This document shows, in pieces, positions 8,026-16,996 of a stretch of DNA of 50,701 nucleotides. The stretch is taken from positions 1 to 50,701 of the forward strand of contig NZ_JAIVFN010000017.1 in assembly GCF_030015065.1 (NCBI RefSeq), written 5' to 3'. Position numbers and translations under genes: made by a program. The notes beneath the pieces were generated by a model. It searched no databases and was not told where the DNA came from. It was given only the letters and a program-made list of their open reading frames with translations. Position 1 is the stretch's first letter. Every line of letters starts with the position of its first letter. Source of the stretch: Xanthobacter autotrophicus (lineage in GTDB: Bacteria; Pseudomonadota; Alphaproteobacteria; Rhizobiales; Xanthobacteraceae).

Positions 8026-8192
8026 CCTCTCGCCGGGCGGCTGGGGCACGCTTTGTGCTTGGTGAGGGGGCGTGAGGACCCTTGGGTGGAAATCCGCCAA
8101 CAGCACGGCAGTCCTGCCGGGGCGGAGGACCGACGACCAGCGATCCGTCCTCTGTGGTGCGACAAAGGCCACAACGCCCGGAGGAACACGAC

Positions 8193-9299
8193 ATGACCTC
8201 TCCTGCCCCGGAGGTCCGCTGCGACCCGACGCCCGACGTGACGGCCGATCCGGCTCCCCTCGATTTCGCCGCGCTGGACGCGGCCTATGTGTCGCCCACC
8301 TATCTCAGGACACCGCTGCGGGAATTCCTGCTGACCACCGATCGCGGCCTCTACTGGCTGCGGGCGCCCGCCGGCATCGGCAAGACAGCGTTCGTGCGCG
8401 GCATCATCGCCCGGCGGCCGGGGCGCGATCCCGCCGTGCTCGAGGGCATCGACAGCACCATTGCCAGCGACATCCGGGCCATCGGCGTCCATGTGCAGGG
8501 CCCCCTGACGCCGCACGCGCTGGTGACGGCGCTGAAGGATGCCTTCGCGGCGGAGTTCGGCGTCGCGCTCGCGGAAGCCGCCAGCGCTGAGCCGACAGGG
8601 GCGGACGTTCTCGCCCTGCTCGGCGCGGCGCGGGACCACCTGACCACCACCGGCGCCAAGCGGCTGCTGGTGGCCATCGACGGCCTGGAGCGGATCGCGG
8701 ACGGGGGCGCCATCGCGGTGCTGCCCGCGGCCGCGGAGATGCCGCCGGGTGTGGTCCTGCTCCTGACCTCGCGGCCCGCCGCCGACTGGCCACAGGGCCT
8801 GTTCGAGGCGATGACGGCGCAGGTGGGTGGCGGGGCGGTGGTCCGCGACATCGGCTATGAGGACAGCGTCTATACCGACATGCTGCGCGGCTATTTCAAG
8901 AACCGGATCCGCCCGCTGATGCGCAGCCGCGCCATTGCGCACCTGACGCACCTGCTGGAGACCAAGGCCTCCTTCGAGCGCGGCGGCCGTGACAACCGGC
9001 TGACCAACGACCCCCTGCTGCGGGATGCCCTGAAGGACGACTGGAAGAAGCTGACCAACAAGCATCCGCGCTATTCCGGCATCCAACTGCCGGTGGTGCC
9101 GCTGGTGGAGATGCTCGACCAGTTCGACCAGTTGTGGGTGGATCTCATCGACCGGGCGGATCGCCGCTTCGACGGCGTCTCCGCCATCATCGGCGCCCTC
9201 GCGGCCGGCTCGCTCCAGGTCGAGGAGGTGGCGGGATTGCCCACGGGACCGGACCTGCATGCCCGCCTCGGGATAGCACAGGCGCACCCCGTGCCGTGA
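8193..9299 (+). CDS. Orphan NACHT/STAND-like P-loop ATPase, apparently truncated
   Basis: A 368-residue P-loop NTPase. The Walker A motif APAGIGKT is at 58-65, a Walker B-like strand LLVAIDGLE at 158-166 and a sensor strand LLLTSRP at 189-195. This is the NACHT/STAND order (loop, DGLE, TSRP). A helical region follows (about 245-345), then what looks like the start of a winged helix (IIGALAAGSLQVEEVAGL). The protein then ends after LHARLGIAQAHPVP. Larger STAND ATPases normally continue into a sensor or repeat region here, so the gene may be truncated or a stand-alone ATPase. GGAGGA lies nine bases before the ATG. It stands alone on the plus strand, with a convergent acyltransferase 51 bases downstream. 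Confidence 0.75.
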   Translation: MTSPAPEVRCDPTPDVTADPAPLDFAALDAAYVSPTYLRTPLREFLLTTDRGLYWLRAPAGIGKTAFVRGIIARRPGRDPAVLEGIDSTIASDIRAIGVHVQGPLTPHALVTALKDAFAAEFGVALAEAASAEPTGADVLALLGAARDHLTTTGAKRLLVAIDGLERIADGGAIAVLPAAAEMPPGVVLLLTSRPAADWPQGLFEAMTAQVGGGAVVRDIGYEDSVYTDMLRGYFKNRIRPLMRSRAIAHLTHLLETKASFERGGRDNRLTNDPLLRDALKDDWKKLTNKHPRYSGIQLPVVPLVEMLDQFDQLWVDLIDRADRRFDGVSAIIGALAAGSLQVEEVAGLPTGPDLHARLGIAQAHPVP

Positions 9300-9350
9300 A
9301 CGCAGCATCGTGAGCCGAGCGCCGGACGCCCGCAGGGGCCGGCGGCGCCC

Positions 9351-10574
9351 TCACTCCCTGGAGCGCGGCGCCGCTTCCATGGCCGTGTTGCCGGAGGTGT
9401 CCAGCGCCGGCGCGACCTTGCCGGCAGTCATTCCGGTGCCTTGGGACATGCCCCCGCCGCCGACGAGGCGTCGGCCGAAGGCGCGGCCCGGCTCCTCGAT
9501 GAAGCGCCAGGTGAGACCGGCCACCGCCACCACCACCAGCGCCAGCGCTAGGGAGAGCAGCGTGCCCTGCCACAGGGGCATCTGCGACCAGGGCGCACCG
9601 TCCGGCCGCTCGCCGATGACCCGCTTCAGAATGGTGTCGGTGGTCACCAGGATGAAGAAGTGAACCATGTAGATGGAATAGGAGATCCGGCCGAGAGCCT
9701 GCAGCGGCCGGGTGTTCAGCAGCGCGCAGGCAAGACCGCGATCGGTATGGAGCAGCAGGACGAGAACCGTCAGCGGCACCAGCGCGACGATGATCGTCGG
9801 GCCCTGGCAGACCGAGAGCAGCAGGAGCACCGCCAGCACGGTGCCCCCCTGCCACAGGTTCAGGGCACCGTCCGACGCCGCGGCGAACAGCTGCTTCAGC
9901 CGGCCGGAAGTCACCGCCTCGTAGCACAGGGCGCCGAGGAAGAAGCCGGACAGGCCGCGCAGAATCGCCGCGGGCCCGTAGAAGGCCTGCTCCAGGCCGT
10001 CATGCAGCGTGGCGGCGTAGATGTAGGAACAGGCCGCGAAGATGAGGACGCCGAGGGGTGCGAAGCGCCAGCGCAAGGGCCGCAGCGGCGCCGTCAGGGC
10101 GAAAACGAGATAGGCAAAGACCTCGCAGCTGATGCTCCAGCTTGGCCCGTTCCAGAAATTGCGGTCGAACATGCCCCACGCCTGCACCAGGAACAGGGTG
10201 GCGAAGAACAGGCCCGGAGACTGGTCGCCGGTGAAGGGCGCGCCCTTGTTGAGGGTGATGCCCTTGTTCCAGAGGTAGAGCTTGAACAATTCCTGCGCCA
10301 GGAACACCATCAGGACGCAGAAATGCAGCGGATAGACCCTGAAGAACCGCAGGATGAGGAAGCGTTGCATCGCACGCGAATCGTCGATACGGCCGGCATA
10401 GGCCGAAGAGATCACAAAGCCTGACAATATAAAAAAGACATCGACCGCAAGGTCACCATGAATGACGATCGGCAGAGACTTGAAAATACTCGAAACGGTC
10501 ATGTGATAGAAAACGACGAGCAAGGCTGCCATGCCGCGCAGGCCGTCCAGCGCGCGATATCTCGCACTTTCCAT
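9351..10574 (-). CDS. Acyltransferase family 3 membrane protein (OafA/YrhL type)
   Basis: Integral membrane acyltransferase of 407 residues. Such enzymes transfer acyl groups to surface polysaccharides or other extracytoplasmic acceptors. The N-terminus has the family signature RYRALDGLRGMAALLVVFYH with the conserved histidine. VDVFFILSGFVISSAYAGRI and then RFFRVYPLH follow. About ten hydrophobic segments come next, with NGPSWSISCEVFAYLVFAL in the middle. The ATG at 10574 is chosen because the conserved domain begins six residues later; an upstream codon at 10709 would add residues unlike the family. The substrate cannot be told from sequence, and there is no polysaccharide locus nearby. It is monocistronic and convergent with the ATPase gene. 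Confidence 0.9.
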   Translation of the reverse strand: MESARYRALDGLRGMAALLVVFYHMTVSSIFKSLPIVIHGDLAVDVFFILSGFVISSAYAGRIDDSRAMQRFLILRFFRVYPLHFCVLMVFLAQELFKLYLWNKGITLNKGAPFTGDQSPGLFFATLFLVQAWGMFDRNFWNGPSWSISCEVFAYLVFALTAPLRPLRWRFAPLGVLIFAACSYIYAATLHDGLEQAFYGPAAILRGLSGFFLGALCYEAVTSGRLKQLFAAASDGALNLWQGGTVLAVLLLLSVCQGPTIIVALVPLTVLVLLLHTDRGLACALLNTRPLQALGRISYSIYMVHFFILVTTDTILKRVIGERPDGAPWSQMPLWQGTLLSLALALVVVAVAGLTWRFIEEPGRAFGRRLVGGGGMSQGTGMTAGKVAPALDTSGNTAMEAAPRSRE

Positions 10575-10936
10575 AAGGTGACCTTCTAAAAGATCTATGC
10601 GAGGAATTGGGGGCCGGCATGGACGTGAAACATCTTCTGCGCGGACGATTTCGCGCCCATACGACCATCGCCCTACAGGACGAAAACTGACGCCAAACCT
10701 TAGCCACAATTGAAATTGGCGTCAACCGATTACCACTACAGGCAGAAACAGAAAGCCCCTGCGCGCACCCCGCGCATTTCAGACCAAGCCCCTGTCATGA
10801 AAGCGAAAAAACGCAAGGGGAAAAGCCATGCCGGCTCCCCCTGCGCGCAGGCACCGCAGGGCGACCCAGACGGGGAACCCTGCTGGATGAGGAGCTTTGG
10901 ATGAGGAGCTTTGGAAAGCCAATCAGGACCCCCAGC
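10575..10936. other. Intergenic region with short repeats upstream of the acyltransferase
   Basis: No credible gene. It holds a 9-bp inverted repeat (TGACGCCAA at 10688-10696 and its complement at 10716-10724, 19-nt spacer) about 115 bases upstream of the acyltransferase start, possibly a regulator site. A 15-bp unit (GGATGAGGAGCTTTG) occurs twice in tandem around 10884-10913. A 64-codon plus-strand frame at 10710-10904 has no ribosome site and looks non-coding. Confidence 0.55.
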
Positions 10937-10963
10937 CCGATCAGGTTGGCGCAACCTGATCGG
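10937..10963 (-). terminator. Hairpin downstream of fdxA
   Basis: A perfect 12-bp inverted repeat (arms 10937-10948 and 10952-10963, 3-nt loop) starts about 30 bases past the fdxA stop. It lacks a U-run on either strand, so it may be a weak terminator, an mRNA-stabilising hairpin or a palindromic binding site. Confidence 0.5.
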
Positions 10964-10993
10964 ATCGCTCCGCGTGTCGCGAAGCCGGGGGCG

Positions 10994-11329
10994 TCAGTCG
11001 CCCTGTCCGGGCTCCGGAGAGAACAGCTCTTCCTTGCCGGGCTTGCCGTCCCACTCCTTGGCGTCGGGCGGCGGGTCGCGCTTCAGCGTGATGTTGGGCC
11101 ACGCCTTGGCATATTCGGCATTGAGCGCGAGCCACTTCTCGAGCCCCGGCTCGGCATCGGGCTTGATGGCCTCGGCCGGGCATTCCGGCTCGCAGACCCC
11201 GCAGTCGATGCACTCGTCGGGGTGGATGACGAGCATGTTCTCGCCCTCGTAGAAACAGTCCACCGGGCACACGGACACGCAATCCATGTACTTGCAGCGG
11301 ATGCAGTTCTCGGTGACGACGTAAGTCAT
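10994..11329 (-). CDS. fdxA: 7Fe ferredoxin (FdxA family)
   Basis: Small electron carrier of 111 residues with one [3Fe-4S] and one [4Fe-4S] cluster. The N-terminus [21 protein letters not shown] is followed by [17 protein letters not shown], the FdxA spacing of cysteines. The long C-terminal extension ([17 protein letters not shown]) is typical of the alphaproteobacterial type. The ATG at 11329 gives the standard MTYVV start; upstream residues in frame are not family-like. It is the last gene of the helicase-S4-fdxA run, with 83 bases separating it from the S4 gene, and ends before a hairpin. Its redox partner is not identifiable here. Confidence 0.95.
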   Translation of the reverse strand: MTYVVTENCIRCKYMDCVSVCPVDCFYEGENMLVIHPDECIDCGVCEPECPAEAIKPDAEPGLEKWLALNAEYAKAWPNITLKRDPPPDAKEWDGKPGKEELFSPEPGQGD

Positions 11330-11412
11330 GGACAATCCCTTTCGCGGGCATCGGGTAGCCCAGCCGGGCGCGCCACGCAAGCGCGCGCAAGGCCGCGGCC
11401 ACCCATTTCCCG

Positions 11413-11688
11413 TCACGCTTCTGTTATTTCATCAAAAAGCGCGCGTGCCGATGTAGCATCTCCCCGCCGCTCCGAAAAGCCGACGATTCGCAGCACCCGC
11501 ACGTTCCGGTCCAGCGCGATGGTGAGCACCTGCCCGGCACGGGCCTGATGCGACGGGCTCGTGACCCGCGCACCGTCGAGCCGGACATGGCCGGCGCGCA
11601 CCAGATCCGCGGCGGCTTCACGGGTGCGCACCACGCGGGCATGCCAGATCCAGCGGTCGAGCCTCTGCCGCTCCGCCGGATCCGTCAC
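11413..11688 (-). CDS. S4-domain RNA-binding protein (HslR-like)
   Basis: A 91-residue protein made almost wholly of an S4 RNA-binding domain. [20 protein letters not shown] is the first helix pair, followed by [20 protein letters not shown] and [19 protein letters not shown]. This is the layout of Hsp15/HslR, which binds 50S subunits carrying a nascent chain after translation aborts. The start codon is GTG at 11688, thirteen bases after the helicase stop, so the two are probably co-transcribed. Hsp15 function in this organism is inferred from the family. Confidence 0.88.
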   Translation of the reverse strand: MTDPAERQRLDRWIWHARVVRTREAAADLVRAGHVRLDGARVTSPSHQARAGQVLTIALDRNVRVLRIVGFSERRGDATSARALFDEITEA

Positions 11689-11701
11689 CTCGCGGGCCCC
11701 A

Positions 11702-14700
11702 TCACTTGCCCTTCTTCTCCGCTTCCATGCGCGCCTTCAGCGCGGCGAGGGCGGCAAACGGGCTGTCCGGATCCGCCGGCTTGTCGCGCCGGCGCTCCTG
11801 GTGCGCCGGACGATGCTCGGCACGCTGGTCCGGACGGTGCTCGGGGCGCGGACCCCGATTGCCCTCGCCCTCGCGCGGCCCGCGGAAGGGGCGGTCACCC
11901 CGGGGCGGCCGCGGCGGGCGCTCGCCCTGGGCGCCGGGCGCGCCAGCCTCCGCGGCAGGCGCCTGCTCCGGACGGCGATGGGGCGGGCGACCATCGCGCC
12001 GCTCACCGCGGCGCTCATTGTCCTTGCCACCCTCGCGGCGCTCACCCTCCTTGCGGTCGCCGAAACGGCGGCCCTCACCGTGGGGACGCTCGCGGCGCGG
12101 CGCACCGGGCGGACGGCCGGGGCGCCACACCTCGATCATCTCGGGCTCGGCGGGCGCGCCTTCCACCGTCTCCGGACCGCCGGGCACGGCGGGCGCGTTG
12201 ACCTCTGCCGCCACCTCGGCAGCGGTGGGATCACCGGTTTCCTCAAGGGCCTCGACCGTAACTTCCGCCTCGATCTCGTCGGCGAGGACGGCGTCCGCCT
12301 CCTCCGACTCAGCGGCAGCGGGCTCGGCCTCAGGCACATCGGCCGCGATCATCTCAACGTCGGAGGCAGAAGCCTCGATCTCGGACGCCGCGATCTCGGC
12401 CGCCTCGTCCCCGGATGTCTCAAGCTGGGACGCTTCCGCCTCGGGCGCCTCCTGAGCCACCACAGGCGCAAGCTCGGCGGGCGGCGCATCGAACAGGAGG
12501 TCGGCCTCGATGGCGCCTTCCGGCAAGGGCGCGAACTCGGCCGGCGCGGGCGCGACCGCCGGGGCCTCGGCCTCCGGCGGAGGTGGCGGGCGGCGCTCCA
12601 TGCGGTAGCCCAGCGATTTCAGGATGGAGGCGAAATCCTCCCCCGAGCAGCCGGCCAGCGAGGTCATGCCCACGGTCACGGTGAAGCCGCGCCCGTCCAC
12701 CGCGCCCGCGGGCTTGGGGCCGGCGGAGCCGGGCCGCCAGGCCAGCGCCGGACGGATGAGGTCGGCGAGCCGCTCCAAGATGTCCACGCGCACGGCGCGC
12801 TCGCCGCACACGCGGAAGCCCACGGCGCGGTAGAGCCCCTTCTGGATCTCGTGATCCACGGGGATGGAGGTGCGCCCGGAGGCGGCCAGGTGCGGCAGCT
12901 CGTCGAGCCCCTTCTGGGCGAGGCCGCCATGCTTCAGCGCATAAAGCTCGGCTGCCAGCGAACGCGGCGCGGGCTTCAGCAGCGCCGGCAGGTAGATGTG
13001 GTGGGCGCCGAAGCGCACGCCATAGCCGCGCAGGGTGGCGCGGGCCGCCTGGTCGAGCCCCTTCACCTCCTCGGCCACGCGGGCACGCTCCAGCACGCCG
13101 AGGCTCTCGACGATCTGGAAGGCGATGCCGCGGGCGATACCGGTGATGTCCTCCGCCGTGCCGAGCTTGGTGAGCGCGCCGAGCAGCTTCTCGATATGGG
13201 CCGAGACCCACAGGGTGATGCGCGCCTCCACCTGATCGCGGGCGGTGCCGGTGAGGTGCTCGTCGGCGATGATCTTGAAGCGCGGCTTCAGCACCTCGTC
13301 GCCGGGAATGAGCTTGGCCACGGCCTCGCCGGTCCAGCGGATGGTGCCGTCGAAGGTGAGCACGAAGGCCTCGTCCACCGCCTGGGCGACACGCCCCGCG
13401 CGCTGCTCGATCTCGCCCGCCAGCGCCTTCTGGGCAGCGGCGCGCAGGGCCTTGGCCTCCTCCCCGCCCGCCGCCGGATCCGGGGCGAACTGGAAGCCAT
13501 GGAGGTGGCCGATGACATGGCCTTCAACGGTAACGTCACCGGTCTTGCTGATTTCAGTTTCGAGCATCGTGTTCTCTCGCAGGCGCCGCATGAGCACGCT
13601 GGTTCGCCGGTCCACGAAACGCTGGGCCAGCCTTTCGTGCAATGCGTCCGACAGCTTGTCCTCGACCCCTCTCGTGACGCCTTGCCAGTGCCCCGGGTCC
13701 TTGAGCCAGTCGGGCCGGTTGGCCACGAAGGTAAGGGTTCTCACCTGCGCGATCCGGTTCGACAACGTGTCGATGTCGCCTTCTTGGCGATCGGTCAAGG
13801 CGATTTGACGCGCGAACCAGTCATCGGGGATGAATCCGCCCCCGGAAAGATGCCCGAAAAGCGTTGCCACGAGCTCCGCATGGGCCCCTGGAGAGACCTT
13901 GCGATAATCCGGCACCTGGCACGCATCCCACAGCCTTTCCACATCCGAAGCCGAGGCGAGGCGGGCTGTCACCTCCGTGTCCCGGCTCATGATTTCGAGC
14001 ACGGCCAGGTCGTCGGCGACGGGCGCGCGCGTCAGGCCCTCCTCCCTGGGCAGCTGGGAGAGGCTGGCGAGAAGGGCGGCGGCGGTGCGGAAATCCGGAA
14101 CGGCGTTGCGCCATTGCAACACCTTCGCGGTGTCGAACACATGCTCCTCCAGCCGCCCCACGAGTTCCTCGTCGAAGGGCGGGCACCGCCCGGTGGTGCC
14201 GAACGAGCCGTCGCGCGTCGCCCGCCCGGCGCGGCCGGCGATCTGCGCCATCTCGGAGGCGTTGAGCTTGCGGAACTGCCAGCCGTCGAACTTGCGGTCC
14301 GAGGCGAAGGCCACATGGTCCACGTCGAGATTGAGGCCCATGCCGATGGCGTCGGTGGCGACGAGATAGTCCACGTCGCCGGACTGGTAGAGCTCCACCT
14401 GGGCATTGCGGGTGCGGGGCGAGAGTGCGCCCATCACCACCGCCGCCCCGCCGCGCTGGCGGCGGATGAACTCGGCGATGGAATAGACCTCCTCGGCCGA
14501 GAAGGCGACGATGGCCGAGCGCCGGGGCAGGCGGGAAATCTTCTTCTCTCCGGCGAAGGTGAGGGTGCTGAGGCGCGGGCGCACCACGATGTTCACGCCC
14601 GGGATCAGCTTCTCGATCAGCGGGCGCATGGTGGCGGAGCCGAGCAGCAGCGTCTCGTGCCGGCCGCGACGGTTCAGCATCCGGTCGGTGAAGACGTGGC

Positions 14701-15049
14701 CCCGGTCCAGGTCGGTGGCGAGCTGGATCTCGTCGATGGCGACGAAGGACACGTCCAGGTCGCGCGGCATGGCCTCCACGGTGGAGACCCAGTAGCGCGG
14801 CGCCGCCGGCTTGATCTTCTCCTCGCCGGTGACGAGGGCGACCTTCTCCGACCCCACCCGCTCGACGATGCGCTGGTACACCTCGCGCGCGAGCAGGCGC
14901 AGCGGCAGGCCGATGATGCCGCTCTCATGGCCCAGCATGCGCTCGATGGCGAGATGGGTCTTGCCGGTATTGGTGGGGCCGAGGACCGCGCTCACCCCCC
15001 GCGCCCTCAGATTGCGCGGCAGCACGGCCCATTGGGTGACGTCGTCCAT
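11702..15049 (-). CDS. SUV3-like DExH RNA helicase with long acidic and arginine-rich tail
   Basis: ATP-dependent RNA helicase of 1115 residues. Walker A GPTNTGKT is at 24-31 and DEIQ at 106-109. LLGSATMRP (motif III), ATDAIGMGLNLD and QIAGRAGRATRDG (motifs V and VI) follow, in the order of the SUV3/Ski2-like group. A helical C-terminal domain runs to about residue 820. An acidic stretch rich in Ala, Glu and Pro follows, then a basic tail rich in Arg, Gly and Pro of about 140 residues that ends AALKARMEAEKKGK. The tail probably binds RNA or degradosome partners. The ATG at 15049 starts the family domain directly; the frame continues upstream only as untranslated-looking sequence. It is the first gene of the S4-fdxA run. 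Confidence 0.92.
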   Translation of the reverse strand: MDDVTQWAVLPRNLRARGVSAVLGPTNTGKTHLAIERMLGHESGIIGLPLRLLAREVYQRIVERVGSEKVALVTGEEKIKPAAPRYWVSTVEAMPRDLDVSFVAIDEIQLATDLDRGHVFTDRMLNRRGRHETLLLGSATMRPLIEKLIPGVNIVVRPRLSTLTFAGEKKISRLPRRSAIVAFSAEEVYSIAEFIRRQRGGAAVVMGALSPRTRNAQVELYQSGDVDYLVATDAIGMGLNLDVDHVAFASDRKFDGWQFRKLNASEMAQIAGRAGRATRDGSFGTTGRCPPFDEELVGRLEEHVFDTAKVLQWRNAVPDFRTAAALLASLSQLPREEGLTRAPVADDLAVLEIMSRDTEVTARLASASDVERLWDACQVPDYRKVSPGAHAELVATLFGHLSGGGFIPDDWFARQIALTDRQEGDIDTLSNRIAQVRTLTFVANRPDWLKDPGHWQGVTRGVEDKLSDALHERLAQRFVDRRTSVLMRRLRENTMLETEISKTGDVTVEGHVIGHLHGFQFAPDPAAGGEEAKALRAAAQKALAGEIEQRAGRVAQAVDEAFVLTFDGTIRWTGEAVAKLIPGDEVLKPRFKIIADEHLTGTARDQVEARITLWVSAHIEKLLGALTKLGTAEDITGIARGIAFQIVESLGVLERARVAEEVKGLDQAARATLRGYGVRFGAHHIYLPALLKPAPRSLAAELYALKHGGLAQKGLDELPHLAASGRTSIPVDHEIQKGLYRAVGFRVCGERAVRVDILERLADLIRPALAWRPGSAGPKPAGAVDGRGFTVTVGMTSLAGCSGEDFASILKSLGYRMERRPPPPPEAEAPAVAPAPAEFAPLPEGAIEADLLFDAPPAELAPVVAQEAPEAEASQLETSGDEAAEIAASEIEASASDVEMIAADVPEAEPAAAESEEADAVLADEIEAEVTVEALEETGDPTAAEVAAEVNAPAVPGGPETVEGAPAEPEMIEVWRPGRPPGAPRRERPHGEGRRFGDRKEGERREGGKDNERRGERRDGRPPHRRPEQAPAAEAGAPGAQGERPPRPPRGDRPFRGPREGEGNRGPRPEHRPDQRAEHRPAHQERRRDKPADPDSPFAALAALKARMEAEKKGK

Positions 15050-15518
15050 CGGCTGAATTCTGGTCCACTCAGGTGTGTGGGGGTCTGTAGCATATCGGGA
15101 CAGGGGGACCATGGCGAAAGGGGGGGCCGTGAACAATTTGCGAACGCAAGGGGAGCGAATCACCGCTGCCCGACGGTTCGCGCCGCGTTCTGCATGCCCC
15201 CGCCAACCCCGCATGGTCCATGCACCATATGCGACACGGCAGGGCGCGGGGCACGACCGGGTGTTCCGGATCGGGACCACAGGGGCGGCGCAACGAAACA
15301 AAAAAGGAACGAAAGGCGCGCGAATCACAGCCTGTGGAAAAGTCCCTTTTGTTCTCCGCAGGAACCACTCCGGATACGGTGGAGCTGCACCTGCGACCCG
15401 CACCGGCAGAGCTGGGGGCAGGGATGGCTCCCCAACAGTCAGCCCCTTGACTCCATGCACTTTTTCAGCCCCATGGACGAGACGCCGCAGATGGCGGTGG
15501 CACCTCAGGAGGTGGCTG
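15050..15518. other. Divergent intergenic region without a recognisable gene
   Basis: This stretch must hold the divergent promoters of the helicase gene and the creatininase-family gene. One perfect 6-1-6 palindrome (GCATGGTCCATGC, 15211-15223) stands out as a possible binding site. A long plus-strand frame crosses it, but its residues are not protein-like before the GTG at 15519. Confidence 0.5.
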
Positions 15519-16313
15519 GTGTTTCTCAAGTGGGCAGAACTCTCCTCCCCGGCCATCGCCGCCCTCGACAAGACGCGCCTCGTCGCCGTGCTCCCGGTCG
15601 CCGCCGTGGAGCAGCACGGCCCGCATCTGCCGCTGGGGACCGACCTGTTCATCGCCGAAGGCTATATCGAGCGCATCGCATCCCAGGTCCCCCGCGATCT
15701 GGATGCCGTGTTCCTGCCGGTGCAGGCGGTGGGCAAGTCGGACGAGCACATCACCTTCGCCGGCACCCTCACTTTGTCGCCCGCCACCGCGCTCGCCGCC
15801 TGGGCGGAGCTGGGCGAGAGCCTCGCCCGCGCCGGGGTGCGGCGGCTGGTGCTCATGAACACCCACGGCGGCAACGTGCCGGTCATCGATCTCGTGGCCC
15901 GCACCCTGCGCATCAGGCACCGCATGCTGGCCGTCACCTGCTCCATGCACCGCTTCGGCTATCCGGTGGGCCTGTTCACGGAGCATGAGCGCGCCCACGG
16001 CATCCATGGCGGCGAGATCGAGACCTCGCTCATGCTCGCCTTCCGCCCCGAGCTGGTGGACATGACCCATGCGGGCGACTTCACCCCCTACAGCGTGGCC
16101 ATGGAGAGCGAGTTCGCGCGGCTTCGGGCCAACCATCCGGTGGGCTTCGGCTGGCTCGCCGAGGATTTGAGCGCCGATGGCGCCATGGGCGATGCGCGCG
16201 GCGCCACCGCCCTCAAGGGCGAGGCGGCAGCGGAATTCGGCGCGCGGGCCTTCGTGGAACTGCTGAAGGACGTGGCGGCCTTCGACCTGGAGCGCTTCGA
16301 GCACCACGTGTGA
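15519..16313 (+). CDS. Creatininase-family amidohydrolase
   Basis: Metal-dependent amidohydrolase of 264 residues. The family includes creatininase, mycofactocin and riboflavin-pathway (ArfB) enzymes. Metal-ligand motifs are visible: VAAVEQHGPHLPLGTD near the start (Glu and His), the family's GxSxEH as VGKSDEHITFAGT, MNTHGGN and HGGEIETS. The start is the GTG at 15519, with AGGAGG six bases upstream; it begins VFLKWAELSS as family members do. The actual substrate cannot be assigned, since no creatine-pathway, mycofactocin or coenzyme genes are adjacent. It converges on the Nudix gene across a shared hairpin. Confidence 0.88.
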   Translation: MFLKWAELSSPAIAALDKTRLVAVLPVAAVEQHGPHLPLGTDLFIAEGYIERIASQVPRDLDAVFLPVQAVGKSDEHITFAGTLTLSPATALAAWAELGESLARAGVRRLVLMNTHGGNVPVIDLVARTLRIRHRMLAVTCSMHRFGYPVGLFTEHERAHGIHGGEIETSLMLAFRPELVDMTHAGDFTPYSVAMESEFARLRANHPVGFGWLAEDLSADGAMGDARGATALKGEAAAEFGARAFVELLKDVAAFDLERFEHHV

Positions 16314-16314
16314 T

Positions 16315-16349
16315 ACCAACGGCCTCGGCCTTCGATCGAGGCCGCTGGT
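16315..16349. terminator. Bidirectional terminator hairpin
   Basis: Thirteen-base arms (16315-16327 and 16337-16349) pair with one mismatch around a 9-nt loop, directly between two convergent genes that stop at 16313 and 16355. Probably terminates both. Confidence 0.6.
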
Positions 16350-16354
16350 AAAGG

Positions 16355-16996
16355 TCAGGACCGCTCCGCCGCCGCGATCAGCTCCGGCAGGTGAGCGCGG
16401 TTCAGCGCCAGCCATTGCAGGGCGATGATAAGGAAGCCGTTGATGCAGCGCCCCTGCGCGATGGCGGCAAGCGCCTCGTCCACCGGCACTGCGAACGGCT
16501 GCGTCATCTCCGTCTCGTGCCGCGCCCCGGCCCGCGCGGGCAGCGCCCCGGCATCGAGGATGCCCAGATACATCAGGGCGAACTCGTCGGTGACGCCCGG
16601 CGTCGGCGTGAAGGTGAGCATGGGCAAAACCAGGCGCGGCTCCACGCCCGTCTCCTCGACGCATTCGCGCACCGCCGCCGCTTCCGGGTCCTCGCCCTCT
16701 TCCACCAGCCCGGCCACGATCTCCACCAGCTCTCCCCGCCCTTGGGCGAGATGGGCGGTGAGGCGGAACTGGCGGATCAGCACCACGAGATCGCGCCCGG
16801 GATCATAGCCCAGCACCCCCACCACGCGGCCGCCGCGGACGATGTCGCGCACTTGGGCGTCGCAGGTGCCATCGTCGTGGTGGAGCACCAGGCGGTAGCG
16901 CTCATAGGGCCGGAAGCCCTTCGCCAGCAGCTCGGGCCCTTCCACGTCCACCCGCGCGGGGCGATCCTCCATCAGGGGCGGCTCCGCCTTGGTCAT
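16355..16996 (-). CDS. Nudix hydrolase, ADP-ribose pyrophosphatase type
   Basis: A 213-residue Nudix hydrolase. The Nudix box is visible as GLVEEGEDPEAAAVRECVEE followed by TGV, matching G-x5-E-x7-R-E-x-x-E-E-x-G. VVLIRQFR before it and MLTFTPTPGVTDEFALMYLG after it resemble NudF-like ADP-sugar pyrophosphatases, which hydrolyse ADP-ribose to AMP and ribose phosphate. Its ATG overlaps the stop of the ABC ATPase gene in an ATGA arrangement, so it is translated as the last gene of the Yej-type operon. Why a peptide transporter should be coupled to it is not evident. Substrate assignment is by family resemblance. Confidence 0.88.
   Translation of the reverse strand: MTKAEPPLMEDRPARVDVEGPELLAKGFRPYERYRLVLHHDDGTCDAQVRDIVRGGRVVGVLGYDPGRDLVVLIRQFRLTAHLAQGRGELVEIVAGLVEEGEDPEAAAVRECVEETGVEPRLVLPMLTFTPTPGVTDEFALMYLGILDAGALPARAGARHETEMTQPFAVPVDEALAAIAQGRCINGFLIIALQWLALNRAHLPELIAAAERS

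Noticed and set aside
10710..10904. 64-codon plus-strand frame upstream of fdxA
   Set aside because: No ribosome site, an overlapping minus-strand frame of equal quality, and internal tandem repeats; not credible as a gene.
11561..15988. A 1475-codon plus-strand open frame opposite the helicase gene
   Set aside because: It is the antisense frame of a GC-rich gene. Its residues are His/Arg/Gly-rich without domains, while the minus strand encodes a complete SUV3 helicase.
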